Positions 45,715 through 54,410 of a stretch of DNA of 64,000 nt are shown here, in pieces (the first letter of the stretch is position 1; the number at the start of each line of letters is the position of its first letter). This DNA comes from JAEXOD01 sp963667875 (GTDB taxonomy: Bacteria; Bacteroidota; Ignavibacteria; Ignavibacteriales; Melioribacteraceae), in contig CAXXGC010000009.1 in assembly GCA_963667875.2 (NCBI GenBank), positions 124,001-188,000 on the forward strand, given 5' to 3'. The translations under genes and the position numbers were made by a program. The notes beneath the pieces are model-generated. The model searched no databases, was not told the origin of the DNA, and worked only from the letters and a program-made list of their open reading frames with translations.

Positions 45715-46893
45715 TTATTCCTCCTCTCCGAATGTTTCTTTTAACGTTTCGGATTTTAAATCAAAAACTCCGTTGGTTACTATTTTATCGCCAAGTTTTA
45801 ATCCTTTTGTGATTTCTATTTTTTGGTTAATTTTTGAACCGGTAAATACACTAACTTTTTTAAATGCAGAATCCGATTTTTGGACAAAAACAAAATAATT
45901 ACCGCCTTCGCGAATCAGACTTTTTTCGTTTATAATTATTCCTTTTGCTGTACCCGAAATTGGAACAGATATTTCGCAAAACATTTGCGGTTTTAATAAT
46001 TTGTTGGAGTTATTTACATTTGCCAGCAATTTTATTGTTCTTGTGTTTGGGTCTATAACATCACCAATACTAATTACATTGCCTGTAAAAACAGTATTGG
46101 GATATGCAGTGGTACTTATTTTTATTGTCGGAAGACTGGTTATTTTATTAATATCGCTTTCAAATATTTGTCCTTCAACTAATAATTTACTAGTGTTTAT
46201 AATTCTAAATGCATTTGTTTCGGGATTAATCTGCTGGCCAATTACAACATTACGTTCGGTAATAACACCACTTATAGGGGCTTTTACGGAATATAATCCT
46301 TTGTTGTGATGATTATTAATGTTTTCGTTTAATATATCACTATCTTCTAACCCTATTGAATGTATCTTTTTGTCTTCAGCCATAAATTCGGCCGATGCTT
46401 TGTTATATTCTGCTTCAGCTTCAAGTAGTGATTTTTGCGAGCTGATGTTCTGATCAAATAAACTTTTGATTCTTTTATAATTTGTTTCTGTAAAATCAAG
46501 CTGGGCTTTTGCTTTTAAAAAGGCGGATTTAATTTCACCTATTGAAATACCTTCAATAAACATTAATTCTTGTCCCTGTTTAACATAACTTCCAACATTG
46601 ACCAATACTTTATTAACGCGTCCCTCTAATAATGAACCAACTAAAGCTTCATTATCCTGATCCGGCAGCATTACTCCGGGAATTTTGATAGTTCCGGTTA
46701 ACTCGTTTTCGGTTATAATTTCGGTTTCCAGGTTGATGTTTTCTTGGGCTTCCTTGGATAAAACAATTAAAGCGTCTCCGGTTTTAGCAACTGTTGATTC
46801 TGTTTCTTCGGGCTTATTGCTTTTACCGCATCCAATAACCACTAAGCTTATGGTTATTAATAAAATTAATCCATTCAATTTATATCTAATCAT
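45715..46893 (-). CDS. RND efflux periplasmic adaptor lipoprotein (CzcB/CusB family)
   Basis: A 392-residue membrane-fusion protein. The N-terminus (LNGLILLITISLVVIGCGKS) is a lipoprotein signal with Cys after VIG. A lipoyl/barrel-sandwich part (ALVGSLLEGRVNKVLVNVG, then SVKAPISGVITERNV) surrounds a helical hairpin (about 120-190), with beta-barrel and membrane-proximal domains after it. It links the permease to the TolC-type channel. The ATG has GAGGT upstream and overlaps the end of the outer membrane gene by four bases. The extra N-terminal metal-binding domain of some CzcB proteins is absent. Confidence 0.93.
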   Translation of the reverse strand: MIRYKLNGLILLITISLVVIGCGKSNKPEETESTVAKTGDALIVLSKEAQENINLETEIITENELTGTIKIPGVMLPDQDNEALVGSLLEGRVNKVLVNVGSYVKQGQELMFIEGISIGEIKSAFLKAKAQLDFTETNYKRIKSLFDQNISSQKSLLEAEAEYNKASAEFMAEDKKIHSIGLEDSDILNENINNHHNKGLYSVKAPISGVITERNVVIGQQINPETNAFRIINTSKLLVEGQIFESDINKITSLPTIKISTTAYPNTVFTGNVISIGDVIDPNTRTIKLLANVNNSNKLLKPQMFCEISVPISGTAKGIIINEKSLIREGGNYFVFVQKSDSAFKKVSVFTGSKINQKIEITKGLKLGDKIVTNGVFDLKSETLKETFGEEE

Positions 46894-48146
46894 TTTGAGA
46901 CCTCTAAAATTTTTATATCGGTTCCTGTTAATAATGTAAGTTTACTGATTAAAACGTTATATTCTTTTAAGAATTCTATGTAATCTTCTTTAATTTTAAT
47001 GTTGGTTTGCTGTGCCATAATATATTCCATATACGAAATCTCGCCGGCTTGATAACTTTTAAGAGCCGTTAAATAAATTTGGCGGGTGTTTGGTAGCAGT
47101 TTGTTTTTGTACGACTCAATCTGTTTTTTTGCGGTTTCAAAATCCGATATTGTGCTGTTTATCTCGGTAATTGTAGCATTTATTGTTTTTTGTAATTCGT
47201 AATCCGATGATGTACATTCCGCATAAGCTTGTTGAATCTTTCCTCTTTGTTCAAACATAAACCAAATTGGTACCGAAATTCCAAAATTCCATCCGTAAAA
47301 ATTGGTGCTTTCGGAATTAGCTTGTTTCATATAACTAATACTAAAACTTGGCAAAATTGAACTGTAAGCCAGTGATTTATTAGTAGAACTTAACTGAGTA
47401 TTTAATTTTTGATTAATAATTTGAGGATTATATTCAAGCGCATTATTAATCAATTGTTCCTTGGTAATAACAAAGGAGTTGTACTCAAGGGAATCGGTTA
47501 TTAATATATTCGAAGTGTTTTCCGAATAAGGCTTGCCCATTAAATTAAACAGCTCTTTTACTGAATTATTAAAATCGGAATTGGCCTTTTCGAGATAATT
47601 TTCAGCTTCAATAGATTGAAGTTCGGCCGTTAAATTTTCAATATTGGATGCTTCTCCCGATTTGTATCGTATTAAGGATTTTGTTTTAAATTCGTTTGCT
47701 AATTTAGAATTTTCCAAAGCTAATTCGGCAAGTTCTTTTTTCTCCAAAACATTATAATAATATGCGGTTACATCAAAGCAGGTTTGGTTAATTATTAGAT
47801 GTAAATTATTATTTGCAATATCAACTGCCGTATTGGCTGTTTTCCCTTTTAATAAATAAGTGGTTGGGAATTCAAATTCCTGGCTGATTTCAATAGTTCG
47901 TTCATCATAACCGTCTAAACCTTTTCCTTTGGGTATAAATTCGTACGAAGCTGAAATATTTGGCTGAGGAAGTGAGATGTTTTCCCAAAAAGCTCCTTTT
48001 GCCGAGTTAATATTTATTTCAGCTTTTTTAATATCGGGGTTGTTTTGTTTAGCGTAATTTACAGCTTCTTCCAAAGTTAAATAATTTGTTTGCGCATAAA
48101 CAGCTGTACACCCCAATATCAGCATAATAGATGCTAATATCTTCAT
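46890..48146 (-). CDS. TolC-family outer membrane channel of the metal efflux system (CzcC/CusC type)
   Basis: A 418-residue exported protein. The signal peptide is MKILASIMLILGCTAVYAQ. Two TolC/OEP repeats follow, recognisable by LTLEEAVNYAKQNNPDIKKAE near the start and a second half beginning near residue 230 (EQLINNALEYNPQIINQKL). It forms the trimeric outer-membrane exit duct. It is in the same operon as the adaptor (four-base overlap) and the permease. Confidence 0.92.
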   Translation of the reverse strand: MKILASIMLILGCTAVYAQTNYLTLEEAVNYAKQNNPDIKKAEININSAKGAFWENISLPQPNISASYEFIPKGKGLDGYDERTIEISQEFEFPTTYLLKGKTANTAVDIANNNLHLIINQTCFDVTAYYYNVLEKKELAELALENSKLANEFKTKSLIRYKSGEASNIENLTAELQSIEAENYLEKANSDFNNSVKELFNLMGKPYSENTSNILITDSLEYNSFVITKEQLINNALEYNPQIINQKLNTQLSSTNKSLAYSSILPSFSISYMKQANSESTNFYGWNFGISVPIWFMFEQRGKIQQAYAECTSSDYELQKTINATITEINSTISDFETAKKQIESYKNKLLPNTRQIYLTALKSYQAGEISYMEYIMAQQTNIKIKEDYIEFLKEYNVLISKLTLLTGTDIKILEVSK

Positions 48147-48202
48147 GGTTTACCTATAATATTTTAAAATAGTTTATCTAAGGATGAGTATAATATATGG
48201 TA

Positions 48203-48517
48203 TCAAATAAGAAAAGATTGATGCTTTATATGAAGAGGTGTTTCGTTTAATACTATGGTGTTGTTCTGTTGTAAAATATAATATTGAGGGGATAAAGAAC
48301 TTATATCAATCGTTTTAGTTGTGTTTGCCACAACAAAATTGAATAAATCTAACGCAATATTAACCTTTTGTTTGACCGGTAATGTGTCTTGAACTAAAAC
48401 ACAAAAATCATGTGAATCATGCAAATGTTCCTCGCAGTCGGCTATTATTAATTCCGAATGGACAAACAAAAAACTGAAAGTAGATATTAAAATTGATATA
48501 ATTATCTTTTTATTCAT
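48203..48517 (-). CDS. Small exported protein with His/Cys motif at the head of the metal efflux operon
   Basis: A 104-residue protein with a signal peptide (about 1-26) and directly after it a short His/Cys/Asp-rich motif, DCEEHLHDSHDFCVLV, that looks able to bind a metal ion. The rest has no recognised family. It precedes the TolC-type gene by 56 bases in the same direction, so it is probably the first gene of the efflux operon. Its position suggests a periplasmic metal-binding or sensing role; this is inference. Confidence 0.7.
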   Translation of the reverse strand: MNKKIIISILISTFSFLFVHSELIIADCEEHLHDSHDFCVLVQDTLPVKQKVNIALDLFNFVVANTTKTIDISSLSPQYYILQQNNTIVLNETPLHIKHQSFLI

Positions 48518-48601
48518 GAATTAAAATACTAAAATAGAGGGAGAGATTCAAGGCAATAGAATAAAGTTAAAAAAAATTAAAAATTCATATTTTAATAATC
48601 C

Positions 48602-49213
48602 TCAATTATCACGTGGTCTAATTAGCTCGCTCACTAAAATATGGATATTTGTATATGCTCCTACAGAGGTTATGTTATTATTACTATCTAAAGTACTGGT
48701 TACCTGTTTTTCAATCCATTTCCCGTTTTTTATTGCAAAATTTGTTTTGTCAATAATTTGATAAAAAACATTTGTTCCCTTTTTATAATTTGGAAGATGT
48801 TTTGATTTTATATACTGTATTATTTTATCACCTGTTTCAAACGACTTTGCCGTTTTTTCAAAGTGCAGTAAAATCCAATATTCAAAACAGATAATTGATA
48901 AAGCATAATACATATTTTTTGTTTGATTAACCAAATCCAAAGCGTGTTTTAGATTTGCATGCCCGTCCTTATCCAAAACAATCCATATCTTGTTAAATGG
49001 ATTGTTTTCTTCTTCTGCTTCTTTTTGTCTCTTTTTTGCTTCTTTAACTAAACCAAGTGGACTAAAATTATGAGGCTGGTAGATTTCAACATTTACAGTT
49101 AATAAATTTCTTTTATAATTTTCATCCGTTTTAAATGAATTTAAGTAATATAGAGCTGATTTTTTATCCTCGCATAAAATCAGTATTCTTTCATTTATTG
49201 TCAATTGTTTCAA
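48602..49213 (-). CDS. RloB-like TOPRIM-type protein
   Basis: A 203-residue protein resembling RloB. ILCEDKKSALYYLNSF near the start (Glu15) and IWIVLDKDGH (Asp81, Asp83) give the acidic Glu...Asp-x-Asp pattern of a TOPRIM-like nuclease site, and CFEYWILLHFE (about 130) is a further RloB feature. It overlaps the upstream ATPase gene by four bases. RloA/RloB pairs were first seen with restriction systems, and the arrangement resembles AAA15-TOPRIM defence pairs such as PARIS. The partner ATPase likely controls nuclease activity during infection (inference). Confidence 0.82.
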   Translation of the reverse strand: MKQLTINERILILCEDKKSALYYLNSFKTDENYKRNLLTVNVEIYQPHNFSPLGLVKEAKKRQKEAEEENNPFNKIWIVLDKDGHANLKHALDLVNQTKNMYYALSIICFEYWILLHFEKTAKSFETGDKIIQYIKSKHLPNYKKGTNVFYQIIDKTNFAIKNGKWIEKQVTSTLDSNNNITSVGAYTNIHILVSELIRPRDN

Positions 49214-50478
49214 AACTCTAACTCTAAATTATTTATTACAGGGATAGCATTAAATCTGCCACTCAAATACCATTTTTCTAAGGGAAGATTGTTAGTGACA
49301 CCCTTAAAATCACTCAACTTATATGAATAAGTATTTCCCTTAAATGATTTTTCGATAAATAAAATTTGATCTTTTCTAAAAATGTCAAGATCTAATAAAG
49401 AACTATCATGTGTTGCAAATATTAATTGTGCATTGTGCGGATTGTTCTTAACTGAATGGAAAAGATTAACAAGAAATTTTGTAATTTGAGGATGCAGGCT
49501 ACTATCCAATTCATCAATAATCACTAAACCACCTTCAATAAGTGCTTTAATTATTAACGATCCCACGTAAAAAAGCTTTTGTGTGCCAAAAGATTCTTCC
49601 TCAACATTAAGCTCCTTTTTTTTACTTATCTCGCCATTAATAAAATACGGATGTTCAGCTTTAATTTCATATCCATATCTATCAAATAATATTTCCCTAA
49701 GATTGATTGGTATATTATTAGGGAATGTATGGTCATCATTTGAGATTTTTTCAATATTAAAATCAGCAATATTAGTGTCTGTGGCTTTTAACAACTTAAT
49801 TAAATTACCTTTAATTACAGGGTTGTTAAAAATTCTATTAATTGTTGTTGACGAAAATAGCTGGTTTGTATCTCTAATGCTTGAAGAATAAATTATACTA
49901 TTAAAGAACAAATATGCATCTTTAAGAAACCTGATTTTGCTGTTTGCGCTTTTGGAAAGGAATAGTTGGTTCGGTAAAATTTGTTCTTCGATATGGTTTA
50001 TGTTTAATTCAATGTTTTTACTATAAGAGAATATGTCATCTTTCCGTTCAAATAGTTTTTCATATTCGTTGTCCAGAAAAAAATGTAAAGATTCAAAAAT
50101 AATTTTATCTTTGGTTAAATGAACAATATATTGGAAACGAATTTTGCTTTCGCTTATAAAATGAATTTCGAATTCAGTCGGCGCATTTTCCCTGTTCTTT
50201 TCAAAAATAAATGGTTCATGTTGTAATATTTCCGTCCTATGTCTAAATTCGCCAGATTCAATAACAATACGTTTTAAAGCTTCTATGGCTAACAAAATAT
50301 TGCTTTTACCTGAAGCATTCCGCCCATACATTATTAAGCTGTGCAAAAGATCATGTTCACCAATTGAACAGAAATTTTGTGGTAATTGTTTTTTTGTTAC
50401 CCTTTTTGAACGCGTGAAATCGATAAATAAAGGATCACATATAGAACGAAAATTTGTTACTTTGAATGAAATTATCAT
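49210..50478 (-). CDS. RloA-like AAA15 family ATPase
   Basis: A 422-residue ABC-type ATPase of the AAA15/21 (RloA-like) group. Walker A is GRNASGKSN (52-60), Walker B is LVIIDELDSSLHP (about 307-319), and the switch His lies in LIFATHDSSLLD. There is no nuclease domain in this chain; the TOPRIM-like part is in the overlapping downstream gene. Together they correspond to an OLD nuclease split in two, the second OLD-type system in this window. No other phage-defence gene lies next to it. Confidence 0.87.
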   Translation of the reverse strand: MIISFKVTNFRSICDPLFIDFTRSKRVTKKQLPQNFCSIGEHDLLHSLIMYGRNASGKSNILLAIEALKRIVIESGEFRHRTEILQHEPFIFEKNRENAPTEFEIHFISESKIRFQYIVHLTKDKIIFESLHFFLDNEYEKLFERKDDIFSYSKNIELNINHIEEQILPNQLFLSKSANSKIRFLKDAYLFFNSIIYSSSIRDTNQLFSSTTINRIFNNPVIKGNLIKLLKATDTNIADFNIEKISNDDHTFPNNIPINLREILFDRYGYEIKAEHPYFINGEISKKKELNVEEESFGTQKLFYVGSLIIKALIEGGLVIIDELDSSLHPQITKFLVNLFHSVKNNPHNAQLIFATHDSSLLDLDIFRKDQILFIEKSFKGNTYSYKLSDFKGVTNNLPLEKWYLSGRFNAIPVINNLELEF

Positions 50479-50613
50479 AATATAAATCTTATAAGCGAAA
50501 ATGATTGCATTTAATTTAACAACAATAGTTATTTAAATACTTTTTGTCAAGATATTTACGTAAAAAGGGGAAATTTCATCAATTAACAAGTTAAAATTAA
50601 ATAAAAAATTATT

Positions 50614-51867
50614 TTACTCAACCTCAATTAATTCAATATTGGTTAAGCGGCAAAAGGTTTTTAGTTTACTTGAAATATCTTTAAATACAATTACCTGATG
50701 ATTACCTAAACTATTTTCAAGCCATTTGCTTAAGCTGCCGTCAAGTGTAATAATTGCCTGAGTGCGGCACAAATTAGGGTCGCCCATGTTGGATTTTATA
50801 AGTCTGCCGGTTGTTAAAAGCATTTTATCAAAATTGCCGCCTGTTCTAAAAATCGTAACTTCTCCGGCAGGTAACTCACCGGATACGGCTACACTTAATC
50901 CCGATTCCATATGTGTGTTTAACTCAATTGAATCGGGTATTAATAATTTTAATGGGGTTGAACAATGTGCAAAAGTGATGCTGTTATCCTCAAAATTAAT
51001 TGAAGAAGGATTTGCCATCCAGCTGGGCTGTCCGGTTAAATAAGCAGCAATCATCATAGAAAACGCCGCATGCAAATCTCCTTCGCATCCAGCAACTATT
51101 CCAGTATCATTTAAATAACTTAATGCCATACAAGAAGTATAATTGTGGTCTAACAAATCGAAACACCTAATTGAAAAAGCATTTAACTTATACTTTTCTA
51201 TAATTTTATTAAGTGCAATATATACCTTGCCGGAATCGTTAATTGCACTATTGGTTATGTGCGGATTTTTACATTCCGATAAATGATTGTTAAATTCATC
51301 AATTTGAACATCATTACCGGGAATAGACGAAACTTCAGTTATTAATTCATCTGTTGGAATATTTATAATTTTTGTTTTAAAATTTCCAAATTGAGATACA
51401 TTTTGAGATGTTAAAAGCCAATCGGAAGGAGCACCTATTGAACCAAAAACAGCATTATTTATATTTATTATTGCATCGGCTACAATACAAAAATTTGATA
51501 TTTCCTTTGCAAGTTGGTCAACACTATTAATATACTTTAATAAAAAATTATTTTTGTGCTTATAACATGAATATACTTCCAATGAAGCGGCAACGGCATT
51601 TTTTTGATTTGGCGCAACTAATAATATTGGCAAATATGAATTTTTAATTATATTTGCCGCAAGCTGTTCAATTCCGCCTGTTGCGGCCAAAATTATTAAT
51701 GGACTGGAAGTTAGTTCCTTTACCCTATTTTCCGGTAAAATAGAACTGACAAATTCATGGGTTTTAATATTACTATTAGAATTAAACTTTTCTAAATAGT
51801 CGTTTAACCTAGACCCAATTGATTCGGGTGATTCGAAAGTTGAATGTACAATTATAAAATTTATCAT
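50614..51867 (-). CDS. L-fucose/L-arabinose isomerase-fold protein
   Basis: A 417-residue protein resembling fucose-isomerase-like proteins. The N-terminal half has Rossmann-like features (PLIILAATGGIEQLAAN, LPILLVAPNQKNAVAASLE). The C-terminal half has GIVAGCEGDLHAAFSMMIAA, with the Glu and Asp likely to hold the metal, and ITFAHCSTPLKL with a conserved His. The substrate cannot be told, and no sugar-catabolism genes lie around it, so a role in monosaccharide isomerisation is only a family-based guess. Confidence 0.75.
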   Translation of the reverse strand: MINFIIVHSTFESPESIGSRLNDYLEKFNSNSNIKTHEFVSSILPENRVKELTSSPLIILAATGGIEQLAANIIKNSYLPILLVAPNQKNAVAASLEVYSCYKHKNNFLLKYINSVDQLAKEISNFCIVADAIININNAVFGSIGAPSDWLLTSQNVSQFGNFKTKIINIPTDELITEVSSIPGNDVQIDEFNNHLSECKNPHITNSAINDSGKVYIALNKIIEKYKLNAFSIRCFDLLDHNYTSCMALSYLNDTGIVAGCEGDLHAAFSMMIAAYLTGQPSWMANPSSINFEDNSITFAHCSTPLKLLIPDSIELNTHMESGLSVAVSGELPAGEVTIFRTGGNFDKMLLTTGRLIKSNMGDPNLCRTQAIITLDGSLSKWLENSLGNHQVIVFKDISSKLKTFCRLTNIELIEVE

Positions 51868-52050
51868 TAGAGGTTACCGATGTTCTTATTAATAAGGATC
51901 TGATTTATTCATAATAAATAATATATAGAAAAAAATAAATATATGCATAAATATTATTATGCAAATGTTGTAAATTTTAAGCGTGAGGTTTAATATTTTA
52001 TATTAAAAAATTGAGTATGTTAACAAAAAATTAAAAGAAAAAGATAAAAT

Positions 52051-52081
52051 TTTAATTTAGCAGCCAAAATCCGTATATTTG
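52051..52081 (+). promoter_or_regulatory. Candidate Bacteroidota-type promoter of the PorV/PorQ-like gene
   Basis: TTTA (52051-52054), exactly 19 bases, then TATATTTG (52074-52081). This fits the TTTG-N19-TAnnTTTG consensus with one mismatch in the -33 box. It lies 67 bases before the ATG at 52148. Confidence 0.4.
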
Positions 52082-52147
52082 TATTAAATATTGGCTTGTC
52101 TTTAACATTTTATATGTTTAAAATTTAGTTTGAAAATTGAGGATTTT

Positions 52148-53083
52148 ATGAACATAAAAAAATATTTGATTATTATTTCTATTTTTGTTTCAAATTTAGC
52201 ATTCGGACAAAATATTTATGAATTTTTAAGATTGGATACAAGTCCAAGGGCTGCAGCTATGGCTGGTAGTTTTGTAGCCAACTATGACGATCCAAACGTA
52301 ATGTTTTATAATCCGGCCGGTATTGCCACATTAGAAAATAGTCCGGTATCGTTTTCGTTTTTGAAACATGTATTAGATATTAACTCGGCAAGTATTGCAG
52401 GATCAATGGAAATTGAAAATTGGGGTCGTTTTTCCGCAGGAATAACCTATATAAATTATGGTTCGTTTGATAAAGCAGACCAATTTGGAACCCGGACAGG
52501 AGAATTTGGAGCCGGTGATATTGCGTTTTTAATTGGTTATGCAGGGAAATTGGCTGATAATTTTTATTATGGTTCAAATGTTAAATTCATTTATTCAAGT
52601 ATTGATGACAGGTCTTCTTCGGGTTTGGCTGTTGACCTTGGTTTACAATACTTAATTCCTGATAAAAAATGGAGTTTTGGATTTGCTGTATTAAATTGCG
52701 GTTCTCAACTTTCATCTTATTATAATAAAAAGGAAGATTTGCCGTTAGATGTTCGTTTTGGTGTGGCTAAGGAATTGGAACATACGCCTTTTTCTTTTTC
52801 TATTTCGTTTAATAAATTAACTGATAAATACGATAATTTATCAAAACGATTTCAACAATTTGTTGTAGGCAGTGAAATTAAATTAAGCAAACCATTAAGA
52901 ATAAGATTAGGTTATGATAACGAACGAAGAAAAGATCTAAAGATCGGTTCTTCAACGGGATTAGCCGGTATTAGTGTAGGTCTTGGTTTAATTATTGGTG
53001 AATACAAATTTGATTATGCTTTCTCTTCGTTAGGCGAAGTTGGCGGCATGCATAGAATAGGTATTTCTACAACATTTTTATAA
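52148..53083 (+). CDS. PorV/PorQ family outer membrane protein
   Basis: A 311-residue outer-membrane beta-barrel protein. A signal peptide (NIKKYLIIISIFVSNLAFG) is followed by the family opening YEFLRLDTSPRAAAMAGSF and DPNVMFYNPAGIATLE. PorV and PorQ serve the type IX secretion system, in shuttling substrates or attachment; the 'FLRL.TS.RAAA' start is closer to PorQ. Its presence fits the T9SS-tailed proteins elsewhere in the window. I chose the ATG at 52148 (TGAGGA upstream); a TTG at 52130 would add six residues. Confidence 0.8.
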   Translation: MNIKKYLIIISIFVSNLAFGQNIYEFLRLDTSPRAAAMAGSFVANYDDPNVMFYNPAGIATLENSPVSFSFLKHVLDINSASIAGSMEIENWGRFSAGITYINYGSFDKADQFGTRTGEFGAGDIAFLIGYAGKLADNFYYGSNVKFIYSSIDDRSSSGLAVDLGLQYLIPDKKWSFGFAVLNCGSQLSSYYNKKEDLPLDVRFGVAKELEHTPFSFSISFNKLTDKYDNLSKRFQQFVVGSEIKLSKPLRIRLGYDNERRKDLKIGSSTGLAGISVGLGLIIGEYKFDYAFSSLGEVGGMHRIGISTTFL

Positions 53084-53102
53084 TAGAATAATTGAAGTGC
53101 GG

Positions 53103-54242
53103 TTATGGCCGAAAAGGATTTTCTAAATATTTTTCGGCTTTTTCGTGCGAGTTGTTTTTGTCATCCAAGTCTAAAACCATATTGTAAAGTTTAGCCGATT
53201 TTTTAGTATCGTTAATAGCATCATAACACATAGCCAAAAATAAAATTGAATTAACTTTAAGTTCGGTATCTTTGTTTTTGTCTATCTGAAGTGAAATATT
53301 CTTGCTTTCTTCAAAATATGTTACGGCTTCCGAATATTTTTTGCTGTTAAAATTAATTAAACCCAAATAATAATTTGCTTCTCTTCTCATCCTTTTGTTA
53401 TAACCTAAATAATTCAAATTGCACTTATTTAATATACTGTTATGCAATTTTTCCGAGTCAATAAAATTCTTTTGAGCAATTAAAATTCGGCCTTTATATT
53501 TTTCGAATGCAGGATTGTTGGGAAATGAAGAACAAAGTTCATTAATAATTGAAAGAGCCGAAGTGTAATCATGTTCATACTGATAATAAATGCCGCATAA
53601 AAAATATTTTGTTTCTATTTTTGTGTATTTACCGTTTGTTGCCACATAGTTTAATTGTTTAAGTCCTTTTGTTTTATCTCCCTTTGGGAAAAAAGTTGTT
53701 AATGTTTTAACCGCGGGATATTTTTCGGGAATAATATCAATGTAATAATTATAAATTCCAAAACCAAGTTGTACATCAACATTGGAATGATCTAACTCGT
53801 AAGTTTTTTTAACTAAGGGTAAAGCTTCTTTACCGTCCAAGGCGGCTTTAAACCAACTTTCCCTAAAAGCTAATAATCTGCCCCTAAATCCATACGCACC
53901 ACCTTTAAAAAAAACAGCATCGGCATTATTAGGATAATCATCTAAAATATCATCACAAAAATCAATCACATCTTCAAGTTTTGAATAAAATAAATCATCA
54001 TAATATTCATTATCCAAATCAAGCATAATTTTCCACCAAACTATCATTGCATTAAAAAATTTTCCGGCCGGATGTTTGGGATATTCTTTTATTACTTGAG
54101 AAAAAGTATTTTCGGCGGAATTAAAATCAATACTGTATATTTGATTTATCCCCGATGAAATTAGGGAATCGAACTTTGTTTCTTGCGAAAAAAGATTTCC
54201 GCAAAATGGAATGATAAAAATTAGTACGTAAATTATTTTCAT
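53103..54242 (-). CDS. Exported tetratricopeptide repeat protein
   Basis: A 379-residue protein with a signal peptide (KIIYVLIFIIPFCGNLFSQ) and several TPR-like helix pairs: FNSAENTFSQVIKEYPKHP near the start, YTSALSIINELCSSFPNNPA and KYSEAVTYFEESKNIS later. TPR arrays bind other proteins; the partner is unknown. It converges on the PorV/PorQ-like gene with only 19 bases between stops and no clear terminator. Confidence 0.8.
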   Translation of the reverse strand: MKIIYVLIFIIPFCGNLFSQETKFDSLISSGINQIYSIDFNSAENTFSQVIKEYPKHPAGKFFNAMIVWWKIMLDLDNEYYDDLFYSKLEDVIDFCDDILDDYPNNADAVFFKGGAYGFRGRLLAFRESWFKAALDGKEALPLVKKTYELDHSNVDVQLGFGIYNYYIDIIPEKYPAVKTLTTFFPKGDKTKGLKQLNYVATNGKYTKIETKYFLCGIYYQYEHDYTSALSIINELCSSFPNNPAFEKYKGRILIAQKNFIDSEKLHNSILNKCNLNYLGYNKRMRREANYYLGLINFNSKKYSEAVTYFEESKNISLQIDKNKDTELKVNSILFLAMCYDAINDTKKSAKLYNMVLDLDDKNNSHEKAEKYLENPFRP

Positions 54243-54410
54243 TTATTGATTTGCGATAATTAGTTGTGGTTTTTTTTGAAATAAAAGTACTAATAATTAT
54301 AACAAATTGATAGAGGTCAAATTATTTCACTATCATTTAAATTATTTTTCTAATAAATTTAAACTTTGGTCTTAAAATACTAAACAGATAAGAAGTTGTC
54401 AGGACAAATA

